Shown here: piece after piece, positions 29,334 to 36,364 of the stretch
How positions within the stretch are numbered: position 1 is the first letter of the stretch
How the letters are laid out: every line of letters starts with the position of its first letter
From: Pseudomonadota bacterium
Lineage (GTDB): Bacteria; Pseudomonadota; Gammaproteobacteria; Burkholderiales; Chitinibacteraceae
DNA: 64,000 nt
Reading direction: 5' to 3'
Assembly (NCBI GenBank): GCA_018261735.1
Contig: JAGTRM010000006.1
Location: forward strand, 1-64,000
Notes under the pieces: generated by a model
What the model was told of the DNA's origin: nothing
The model's database searches: none
What the model saw: only the letters and a program-made list of their open reading frames with translations
Translations under genes and position numbers: made by a program

Positions 29334-29409
29334 GCGGGAGTAGCTCAGTTGGTAGAGCGCAACCTTGCCAAGGTTGAGGTCGAGAGTTCGAGACTCTTCT
29401 CCCGCTCCA
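29334..29409 (+). tRNA. tRNA-Gly (anticodon GCC), copy 2
   Basis: This 76-nt gene is identical base for base to copy 1, separated from it by a 33-nt spacer, with CCA encoded. It decodes GGC/GGU, the dominant glycine codons in this GC-rich genome. Confidence 0.97.
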
Positions 29410-29416
29410 CATTCCA

Positions 29417-29450
29417 CAAAAAGGGAAAGTTGAACAACTTTCCCTTTTTG
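29417..29450 (+). terminator. Very strong hairpin between tRNA-Gly and tRNA-Cys
   Basis: A perfect 16-bp inverted repeat (29417-29432 with 29435-29450), arms CAAAAAGGGAAAGTTG and CAACTTTCCCTTTTTG, is separated by only AA. The 3' arm contains a T5 run. It looks like an intrinsic terminator or a processing/attenuation hairpin inside the tRNA operon. Confidence 0.8.
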
Positions 29451-29463
29451 TTCAGCAGATGCT

Positions 29464-29537
29464 GGCGGGTTAGCAAAGAGGTTATGCAGCGGATTGCAAA
29501 TCCGTTTAGGGCGGTTCGATTCCGCCACCCGCCTCCA
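29464..29537 (+). tRNA. tRNA-Cys (anticodon GCA)
   Basis: The 74-nt cloverleaf has acceptor GGCGGGT/ACCCGCC, anticodon loop ATTGCAAAT and T-loop GGTTCGATTCC. CCA is encoded. It lies 13 bp after a strong hairpin, so its expression depends on read-through or its own promoter (none obvious). Confidence 0.96.
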
Positions 29538-29541
29538 AGTT

Positions 29542-29579
29542 AAGCAAAAGCCCAACTCACAAGGTTGGGCTTTTTGCTT
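29542..29579 (+). terminator. Terminator of the tRNA cluster
   Basis: AAGCAAAAGCCCAAC (29542-29555 region) pairs with GTTGGGCTTTTTGCTT (29564-29579), with a T5 run. It ends the tRNA transcript. Confidence 0.9.
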
Positions 29580-30035
29580 TCCGGCGTTCATGTAACTCCA
29601 TGCAGCTTTTTTCACCAATGCATATCAGCACGGCATCGACCCTTAGGTTCTGTTAAAGCCAGGTTGGTTTTTACGCAAACCCGCCACCTTGCCGGGGTGC
29701 TGCGTCCGCCGAAAGCAAGACCAACGCCAATACCTCCCATACTCTTCGATTTATTGATTCGCTTGGAATTTGGGCGTGGATAAACCTATGGTGAAATACC
29801 ATATCAGCAAGATGGAAATACGATTCGCTGCCATAAATCCAATCGAGATCATGGTGGGCATTTACTTGCACCACCGAGGCCGATTGTTATGACCAGGCGC
29901 ATGCACAGTTCAATTTCATAGATTCTGTACTGCCACCGTCCTGCCATGACGAACGATCGCTTCAATCACATAGCATCGAACGAGGTGTTGCCAGGGGAGT
30001 GATGGCAAGACCCATACTGGATTTTTTGCCAACCC
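29580..30035. other. 456-bp stretch without a credible gene
   Basis: I see no supported gene here. The short minus-strand frame at 29671-29874 (67 codons) has no ribosome site or recognisable family. There is no copy of a tRNA 3' end that would mark an attachment site and no transposase remnant. The stretch must contain the promoter of the GGDEF-EAL gene at 30036, but no convincing -35/-10 pair stands out. Confidence 0.5.
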
Positions 30036-32846
30036 ATGACATTCGATCCTTCTTCCAACCTTCAGGATATCCCGCCCGAGTTGCCAAAGGCGATTGCCCG
30101 CCTGGCTTGGGGAGGCGGTGTACTGGTCACCCTGCTGGTCCCCCTCATTTTTCTCGCCATCTGCTACCAGAGCGAGGCTGTCCGTTTGGAGTCGGCACTC
30201 CAGGCTGGTGTCCACCGCATCGCAAAACCATCATCCACGCCATCAGGAAAAAGGGGGGATTTCCATTCTCCGCAAGAAATCCTGGCATCTTTAGGCTGGA
30301 TAGAGGGCAAAACCGGTATCCGCATCACCGATATGAACAAGCAGCTTTTGGCCGAACAGAAAGGTGACATCAGCCCCCCGCTCCTGTCCCGTTCAGCCCC
30401 ACTGAACCTTGGGGAAATCGGGATAGGCGAACTGGAGGTGAGCCGTTCCTTGCGACCGTTCCTGCTTTATTCCCTCTTCATGTTTGTGCCGGGACTGATG
30501 CTCGGGGTGATCATCTTTATTGCGCTCAGGGACTTGCCGATGCGCGTACTTCGCCGAGCCCTGCAGGAAATCGCCGTTCGCAAGGCCACGGAAGAAAAAC
30601 TGGCCAAATCCTTGTCCATCTTCGCAGCAACGCTTGAAGCCACGGCCGACGGTATTTTCGCCACGGATGTCACGGGGCGGGAGGTGGTCAGCAATCAACG
30701 CTTTCGCGATATGTGGAACCTGCACAGGACAACCAATTCCGGCGCAGACAACAACGAAACGCTTACCGCGCTGGGGAACCAATTACGAAATCCGGTTGCG
30801 TTTTTTACCATGCAGAAGGATTTGACCAAACACATCGACGTTAACCATGGCGCCATCATCGAGTTGCTGGATGGGCGCCGTTTTGAGTGGAACTCTCAAC
30901 CCCAGTTCGTGAATGGAGAGATCGCCGGCCGTGTTTCGAGTTTCCGCGACATCAGCGAGCGAGGGCGGGCTGAAGCACTCCTGGCGGTTGAAAAAGAAGT
31001 ACTTGAAATGGTCGTCTGCGGTCACACGCTGAAAGAAGCCCTGGGCATGCTGGCCGACCATATGGAGGTGCTTTCCAGAGAAATGTTCTGCGCGATCCTG
31101 TTCCGGAAAAATGGCGCGGAAAGCGATATAGCGTGCGCCACGGGTCGCAGCCTGCCAAGCAGCGTGGCCGAAGGAATCACCCATCACGGGCAGGCGGTTT
31201 TGGGCAAAATACTCGCGGACATCGCAAAGCCGGGCGGCGCTCAGGAACACGGCCTGTCGGACGAATTCAGCGGCGTTATCGAAGGCATTGGCAGCAACCC
31301 GGTCTGGGCGGACTATTGCCATTTGACGGCAAAGCATTCCATACAGGCCTGCTTTGCCGTGGCCATTCGCTCCTCGGACGGGCCTCTGCTGGGGCTCATC
31401 GTTGCACACTACCGCCATCCTTCCAAACAGCAGCCCCACGATCGCGAACTGATGTGGGTCGCCGCCCACCTGACCAGCATTGCCATCGAGCGCCGTCAAG
31501 CAGAAGACCGGCTGCAAATCATGGCACACTATGATGCCCTGACCCGTTTACCCAACCGCGTGTTGTTCCATGACCGCCTCAACCAAGCGCTGGCCCGCGC
31601 AGAACGGAACAAGGACTTGGTGGCGCTATTGTTCCTGGACCTGGATCGATTCAAAGCGATCAATGACACCCTGGGCCACGATTCGGGCGACCAGCTGCTG
31701 TGTGAAGTTTCGACCCGGCTGGGCCTGTGCGTTCGCGAGGTTGATACGGTGGCGCGCTTGGGGGGAGACGAGTTCACCCTCATTCTTGAGCAGATTACCA
31801 AGCCGGCAGACGCCGCATCCGTCGCAGGCAAGATCATCGAAGCTTTGGCTTTGCCAATCCTACTGGAAGGTCAGGAAGCCTTCATTTCCCCCAGCATCGG
31901 CATCGCAATTTATCCTTCGGATGGCGATAACGTGAATCGTCTTATCAAGACCGCGGATTTCGCTATGTACCGTGCCAAGGAAGAGGGAGGCAATGGCTAC
32001 CGATTCTTTACCGCGGAAATGGATACCATCACGACGGATCGGCTGGAAATTGAAAATGGTCTGCGCCATGCGCTGGAGCGGGAAGAATTCGTCGTCTATT
32101 ACCAACCCAAGCTCAATCTCGCCAGCGGAACGATTGTCGGAGCCGAGGCACTATTGCGCTGGAAGCATCCGACCCGGGGTCTGGTTTCGCCCTCTGAATT
32201 CATTCCCATTCTTGAAGAGACGGGCCTGATCGAACAGGTGGGCGCATGGGTATTGAAAACCGTGTGCGCCCAGATCCGCACCTGGCAGACCACAACCACC
32301 TTACCCCCGTTGATCGTCGCGGTAAATCTTTCCGGGAGGCAATTACAGCGCAACACCCTGCCCTCGACCATTGCGGGAATTCTTGAAGAAACAGGACTGG
32401 ATCCCAAGTTTCTGGAGCTGGAAGTGACCGAGAGCATGCTGATGCACGATCCCAAATGTGCCGTCGATCTGCTCATGCAGATCCGGGGCAAAGGGATCTT
32501 GCACATCGACGTGGACGATTTCGGCACCGGCTATTCGTCCCTGAGTTACCTCAAGCAATTCCCCATCGACTGCCTGAAACTCGACAAATCCTTCGTAGAC
32601 GGATTGCCTACCGACGAAGATGACATCGCAATCTCCCAAGCCGTCATCGCCCTAGCCCACAGTCTCAAACTTACCGTCATTGCCGAAGGAGTGGAGAAAG
32701 AGGAACAGCGAGAATTCCTCCGGAATAACGGCTGCGACATTATCCAGGGCTACATTGTGAGCCCCCCCATTCCAGCCCACGCTTTTGTCCAACTGGTACA
32801 GGACAGCACGCGCTGCGACTCTGCGACGGCAGATCTGAAAGGATAA
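30036..32846 (+). CDS. Membrane GGDEF-EAL cyclic-di-GMP enzyme with PAS-like and GAF sensor regions
   Basis: The 936-residue protein has TM helices at about 25-47 and 147-168, bracketing a periplasmic segment of about 100 residues. A PAS-like region (TLEATADGIFATDVTG, about 195-320) and a GAF-like domain (about 330-485) follow, then GGDEF and EAL. The cyclase site is intact (VARLGGDEFTLIL), with an inhibitory RxxD five residues before it (REVD). The phosphodiesterase motifs are all present: AEALLRW, VAVNLSGRQ, ELEVTES, DVDDFGTGYSS, LKLDKSF, AEGVE and QGY. Both activities are therefore possible. It is monocistronic, after the tRNA cluster. The ligand of the periplasmic domain is unknown. Confidence 0.94.
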   Translation: MTFDPSSNLQDIPPELPKAIARLAWGGGVLVTLLVPLIFLAICYQSEAVRLESALQAGVHRIAKPSSTPSGKRGDFHSPQEILASLGWIEGKTGIRITDMNKQLLAEQKGDISPPLLSRSAPLNLGEIGIGELEVSRSLRPFLLYSLFMFVPGLMLGVIIFIALRDLPMRVLRRALQEIAVRKATEEKLAKSLSIFAATLEATADGIFATDVTGREVVSNQRFRDMWNLHRTTNSGADNNETLTALGNQLRNPVAFFTMQKDLTKHIDVNHGAIIELLDGRRFEWNSQPQFVNGEIAGRVSSFRDISERGRAEALLAVEKEVLEMVVCGHTLKEALGMLADHMEVLSREMFCAILFRKNGAESDIACATGRSLPSSVAEGITHHGQAVLGKILADIAKPGGAQEHGLSDEFSGVIEGIGSNPVWADYCHLTAKHSIQACFAVAIRSSDGPLLGLIVAHYRHPSKQQPHDRELMWVAAHLTSIAIERRQAEDRLQIMAHYDALTRLPNRVLFHDRLNQALARAERNKDLVALLFLDLDRFKAINDTLGHDSGDQLLCEVSTRLGLCVREVDTVARLGGDEFTLILEQITKPADAASVAGKIIEALALPILLEGQEAFISPSIGIAIYPSDGDNVNRLIKTADFAMYRAKEEGGNGYRFFTAEMDTITTDRLEIENGLRHALEREEFVVYYQPKLNLASGTIVGAEALLRWKHPTRGLVSPSEFIPILEETGLIEQVGAWVLKTVCAQIRTWQTTTTLPPLIVAVNLSGRQLQRNTLPSTIAGILEETGLDPKFLELEVTESMLMHDPKCAVDLLMQIRGKGILHIDVDDFGTGYSSLSYLKQFPIDCLKLDKSFVDGLPTDEDDIAISQAVIALAHSLKLTVIAEGVEKEEQREFLRNNGCDIIQGYIVSPPIPAHAFVQLVQDSTRCDSATADLKG

Positions 32847-32955
32847 AAAACTTCAGCAGCTCAACACGGATGCGTTGACCGACGCAGGCCAGGAAGGAAA
32901 ACATGCGGCAGACCAGCGGCCGTGTGCGCCCCGTTCAAATTCGCCAGCGGCCTCC

Positions 32956-32995
32956 AATAAAACATTGGCCTTGCAACGATGCGGGGCTTTTTATT
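32956..32995. terminator. Weak bidirectional terminator-like hairpin
   Basis: AATAAAA (32956-32962) pairs with TTTTATT (32989-32995), with a GGCC/GGGC-type inner match. It lies between the convergent GGDEF-EAL and aspartic-protease genes. The stem is imperfect. Confidence 0.35.
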
Positions 32996-33015
32996 GCTCG
33001 CTCACCGTGACTGAT

Positions 33016-34281
33016 TTAGTCCGCTTTTTTGGTGAGGGTCAGGCTCGCCCCCTCACTTTTCATTTCCACCCTGCTCAGGAAACTCATGCCGAGCATCACG
33101 ATGGCTTGCTGTTCCACGCCCGGGTTGCCTTCCTTCACCACCGCCGCCACCCGATGAAGCGTGATATCGCCCACGGTGACCGAGTCGAGCATGATGCGGT
33201 AGCCGGTCGTGACGCCATTGGCGGTGGTAAGCCGGACCGGCGTGCCATTGCGATAATCCAGCCCGATCCGCCATGCTTCTTCGGAACCCAGGCTAACCCA
33301 GGTGGCTCCGGTATCGACCAGCATGCGCACCGGGGCATCGTTGATGCTGCCCATGGTGAAGAAATGGCCCCGGGCATCGGCGGCCAGCATCGTGGTCGGG
33401 TTGCTGCCCGCACCGGGATTGGGTTTGGTGGTTTGCCTGGACTGGCCGGATCCGGCGCCTGGGGCCTTGGCCGAAGAACTTCCCTTGGCCGCGGCAGAAT
33501 TCCGTATTTCCAGCGCGCGGCGATAGAGCGGCTCGGCTGCGGTGTATCGGCCTTGGGCGCTGTAAAGCTCCGCCAAGCTGTTGAGAATGGAAGCAACTTC
33601 GGGATGATTCTGCCCCAGCGTCTTCTCGGAGACCGCCAAGGCCCGGCGGTAATGCGGCTCGGCTGCGGCGTATTGGCCCTGGGCATGGTAAACGGCCGCC
33701 AGCATCCAGGCACTGATCGCCACGCGCCGGTCGCGCGGCCCCAAGCGTTCGGCCTCGTTCAAGCCCGCGAGGCAGGCTTTCGTGGCTTGGGCATAATCAG
33801 CCTTTTTTAGCCCGTCTGCGCATTGACGGGTATGGGTTTCCCATAATTTTCCACCCGCGACGGAGAGCATCGGCAGCGGCCGGTCCCGCCTGGCCGGATC
33901 GGTCTGGGGCATTTCCCTGACACGAGCGGCAAGCTGCTTCCACTTTTCCGCCACGGCGGGGTTCTTTTCCACGCCGAAGCCATTTCCGTACAGATAGGCG
34001 AGCATTTTCTGCGCGCCGGCATCGCCCTGCTCGGCCGCTTTCTGATACCACTTGGCCGCTTCGGCCGCGTTTTTCCGTACCCCCCATCCATACAGGTAAA
34101 GCTTGCCCAGGCCGACTTGCGCGGCGACATCACCCTTTTCAGCCAGAGGCGCCAGTTCCTTCAAGGCCGTGGCGTAGTCACTGCGATCCAGCGCCCCCAG
34201 GCCGAGCGCCAAATCGGCCCGCGCCGTGGTTGCCGCCATGGCTACCAACATCAGCAAACCCGCCAACATGAGTTTCATCAT
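33016..34281 (-). CDS. Periplasmic retropepsin-like aspartic protease with Sel1 and tetratricopeptide repeats
   Basis: The protein has about 421 residues. The signal peptide (MKLMLAGLLMLVAMAATTARA) is followed by Sel1-type repeats (about 40-125, GLGKLYLYGWGVRKNAAEAAKWYQ). TPR-like repeats lie at about 200-275 (YAAAEPHYRRALAVSEKTLG), then a Ser/Gly/Pro-rich linker. The C-terminal clan-AA protease domain (about 300-420) has the catalytic MLVDTGATWVSLGS. A single DTG is present, so it should dimerise. It starts at 34281 or 34278 (two adjacent ATGs after GGGAGG). Substrate is unknown; related domains occur in the TIGR02281 family. The repeat-protease combination suggests a scaffolded periplasmic protease. 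Confidence 0.85.
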   Translation of the reverse strand: MMKLMLAGLLMLVAMAATTARADLALGLGALDRSDYATALKELAPLAEKGDVAAQVGLGKLYLYGWGVRKNAAEAAKWYQKAAEQGDAGAQKMLAYLYGNGFGVEKNPAVAEKWKQLAARVREMPQTDPARRDRPLPMLSVAGGKLWETHTRQCADGLKKADYAQATKACLAGLNEAERLGPRDRRVAISAWMLAAVYHAQGQYAAAEPHYRRALAVSEKTLGQNHPEVASILNSLAELYSAQGRYTAAEPLYRRALEIRNSAAAKGSSSAKAPGAGSGQSRQTTKPNPGAGSNPTTMLAADARGHFFTMGSINDAPVRMLVDTGATWVSLGSEEAWRIGLDYRNGTPVRLTTANGVTTGYRIMLDSVTVGDITLHRVAAVVKEGNPGVEQQAIVMLGMSFLSRVEMKSEGASLTLTKKAD

Positions 34282-34364
34282 GCCTCCCTGACGAACGCCT
34301 GATTCAAGCATCCAAGACATCAAGACAAGCTGGCCAATCGTTAATTCATTTCACGAGAATAGAC

Positions 34365-35783
34365 CTAAATCACTTTCGAATACCGCACCAGCGGCGCGGC
34401 ATTGCGCAGATAGCAGTCAAACGCCATCGCGATATTGCGCACCAGCAACCGACCGCGCGGCAGGATACGGATGTGACCGGCATCCTGCGTCAGCAAGCCC
34501 TGTCCAGCGAATTCGGCCAGCTTGGGCAGCTCTTGCGCAAAATAATCCGCGAAGACGATTCCCCATTCCGCCTCAATCGCACGGATGTCGAGCGCAAAGC
34601 GGCACATCAGTTGCTGAATCAGGCTGCGGCGCAATTCGTCGTCGCGGGTCAGCGCAATGCCACGGAATAGTGGCAGCTGGCCCTGATCGAGCGCTGCGTA
34701 ATATTCGTCGGTGGTGCGTACGTTCTGGCTATAGCTCGCGCCGATCTTGCCGATGCCGGAAACGCCGAGCGCGACGAGATCAATGTCATCGTGGGTGGAA
34801 TAGCCCTGGAAATTGCGGTGCAACGTGCCGGCGCGCTGTGCGATGGCCAGCTCGTCATCGGGTAGCGCGAAGTGGTCCATGCCGATGTAGACGTAGCCGG
34901 CGTCGGCCAGCTTGCTGATCGCCAGACTCAGGATATCGAGCTTGGCATCGAGCGAGGGCAAGTCGGCTTCTTCGATGCGCCGTTGCGGCTTGAACAGGTG
35001 CGGCAGATGCGCATAGTTGTAGATCGACAGGCGGTCGGGGCGCGCGGCGATGATCTTGTCGAGCGTCACGCTGAAGCCCGCCAGGGTCTGCTTGGGCAGG
35101 CCGTAGATCAGGTCGATCGAGACCGACTTGAAGCCGTTCTGGCGCGCGGCATCGATCACCACCATGGTTTCGGCTTCGCTTTGGATGCGATTCACCGCGG
35201 CCTGCACGTCCGGATCGAAATCCTGCACGCCCAGGCTCATGCGGTTGAAGCCGAGCTGGCCCAAGAGCGCCACCGTGTGCGGCTGCACCTTGCGCGGGTC
35301 GATCTCGATCGAGTATTCGCCCTCGTCGTTCGGGGCGAAATCGAAATTCTGGCGCAGTGTGGTCACCAGCCGGGTGAGCTGCTCGTCCGACAGGAAAGTC
35401 GGCGTACCGCCGCCGAAGTGCAATTGCTCGACACGGGTCTTGCCCTGGAACAGCGGCGCCTGCAGCGCGATTTCCTTGTCCAGATAGTCGAGATAGACCG
35501 CCGCCTTGGATTTGTCCTTGGTGATGATCTTGTTGCACGCGCAGTAAAAACAGATGGTGTTGCAGAACGGAATATGCACATACAGCGACAGCGGTCGCTG
35601 CGTGCCGGCCACGAAACGCTCGCCGGCGATCCGGCGGTATTCGGTCTCGCCAAACTCGCCGTGAAAACGGTCGGCGGTCGGGTACGAGGTATAGCGCGGT
35701 CCATTGCCGGCCAGGCGCTCGATCAGCGCCTTGTCGAAAGTCAGACCGTGGACATCGAACACATCGGGTTGGGGTGAGGTCAT
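34365..35783 (-). CDS. hemN: Oxygen-independent coproporphyrinogen III oxidase (radical SAM)
   Basis: The 472-residue radical-SAM enzyme decarboxylates coproporphyrinogen III without oxygen. The cluster motif is YVHIPFCNTICFYCACNK, with Cys at about 74, 78 and 81 plus the extra Cys83 typical of true HemN. The N-terminal segment (NGPRYTSYPTADRFH) and the C-terminal HemN_C domain are both present, at full HemN length. Its ATG overlaps the nsrR stop by 4 bp, with GGGAG as its ribosome site inside nsrR, so the two are translationally coupled. The coupling puts haem synthesis under NO-responsive control. Confidence 0.96.
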   Translation of the reverse strand: MTSPQPDVFDVHGLTFDKALIERLAGNGPRYTSYPTADRFHGEFGETEYRRIAGERFVAGTQRPLSLYVHIPFCNTICFYCACNKIITKDKSKAAVYLDYLDKEIALQAPLFQGKTRVEQLHFGGGTPTFLSDEQLTRLVTTLRQNFDFAPNDEGEYSIEIDPRKVQPHTVALLGQLGFNRMSLGVQDFDPDVQAAVNRIQSEAETMVVIDAARQNGFKSVSIDLIYGLPKQTLAGFSVTLDKIIAARPDRLSIYNYAHLPHLFKPQRRIEEADLPSLDAKLDILSLAISKLADAGYVYIGMDHFALPDDELAIAQRAGTLHRNFQGYSTHDDIDLVALGVSGIGKIGASYSQNVRTTDEYYAALDQGQLPLFRGIALTRDDELRRSLIQQLMCRFALDIRAIEAEWGIVFADYFAQELPKLAEFAGQGLLTQDAGHIRILPRGRLLVRNIAMAFDCYLRNAAPLVRYSKVI

Positions 35784-36238
35784 GAGGATGCTCCCGGTTG
35801 GTTTCTGCGCTGGAACCGCAAGATATGAATCATCGGTTCGGGCTGCGTCAAGAGATCGGCCAGCGTGTATTGGTCGAGCGAGGCATACAGCGCCTCAAAA
35901 GCTTGATACAGGATGCCGGCCAGCTTGCAGTTCGGCGTGATCTTGCAAGTATCGTGACTGGAAAAACACTCGACGATTGCGCTGTCGCCTTCGGCCGCGC
36001 GAATCACCGCGCCGATGCGGATCTGATCCGGCGGCAACGCCAGGCGGATGCCGCCGCCCTTGCCACGCAGCGATTCGACCACGCCGCTTTTGGCCAGATG
36101 GTGCACCACCTTCGTCAAGTGGTTTTCCGAAATCCCGTACGCCTCGGCAATGACCTGGATCGTGGCCAGGCGATCGGTTTCCAGCCCCAGGTACATCAGT
36201 ACGCGCAGGGTGTAATCAGTAAAGCTGGTCAGTTTCAT
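35780..36238 (-). CDS. nsrR: NO-sensing Rrf2-family repressor NsrR
   Basis: The 152-residue protein has an N-terminal winged HTH (KLTSFTDYTLRVLMYLGLE, AEAYGISENHLTKVVHHLAKSG). The iron-sulphur Cys triad sits at about 91, 98 and 104 (ECFSSHDTCKITPNCKL), the pattern of NsrR rather than IscR. The cluster is nitrosylated by NO, releasing DNA. It lies directly downstream of norB, its expected main target, whose promoter carries two NsrR boxes, and it is coupled to hemN. A degenerate box upstream (36266-36288) suggests autoregulation. Confidence 0.93.
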   Translation of the reverse strand: MKLTSFTDYTLRVLMYLGLETDRLATIQVIAEAYGISENHLTKVVHHLAKSGVVESLRGKGGGIRLALPPDQIRIGAVIRAAEGDSAIVECFSSHDTCKITPNCKLAGILYQAFEALYASLDQYTLADLLTQPEPMIHILRFQRRNQPGASS

Positions 36239-36265
36239 GGAATTGGGTGTATCGCGAGCAATTGA

Positions 36266-36288
36266 AAGCGGTGCATGGAATATACCTT
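36266..36288. promoter_or_regulatory. Degenerate NsrR-like box upstream of nsrR
   Basis: A 23-bp segment begins AAG and ends CTT, with inner half-sites GGTGCAT and ATATACC. This is the same length and end bases as the norB boxes but poorer symmetry. It is located 28-50 bp before the nsrR start. It may mediate weak autorepression. Confidence 0.45.
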
Positions 36289-36295
36289 ATGCGCA

Positions 36296-36326
36296 CACCC
36301 GAAGACATCGATCCCGCCTTCGGGTG
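36296..36326 (-). terminator. Hairpin between norB and nsrR
   Basis: CACCCGAAG (36296-36304) and CTTCGGGTG (36318-36326) form a perfect 9-bp stem with a 13-nt loop and no U-tract. It may attenuate norB read-through into nsrR. Confidence 0.4.
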
Positions 36327-36364
36327 CCAAGTGCCGCCGAGATCAATCGGCATTCGCGCATTAC

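Noticed and set aside
29256..29543. A 95-codon plus-strand frame across the tRNA genes
   Set aside because: It consists of tRNA sequence read as protein (GVAQLVER...), a familiar artefact; there is no ribosome site.
29671..29874. A 67-codon minus-strand frame downstream of the tRNAs
   Set aside because: No ribosome site, promoter or family; it may be chance in a non-coding stretch.
29464..30035. Integration (attachment) site at tRNA-Cys
   Set aside because: No direct repeat of the tRNA 3' end or integrase gene was seen in the following sequence.
36239..36364. FNR/ANR box upstream of nsrR-hemN
   Set aside because: No TTGATnnnnATCAA-like sequence is present; only an NsrR-like degenerate site was found.
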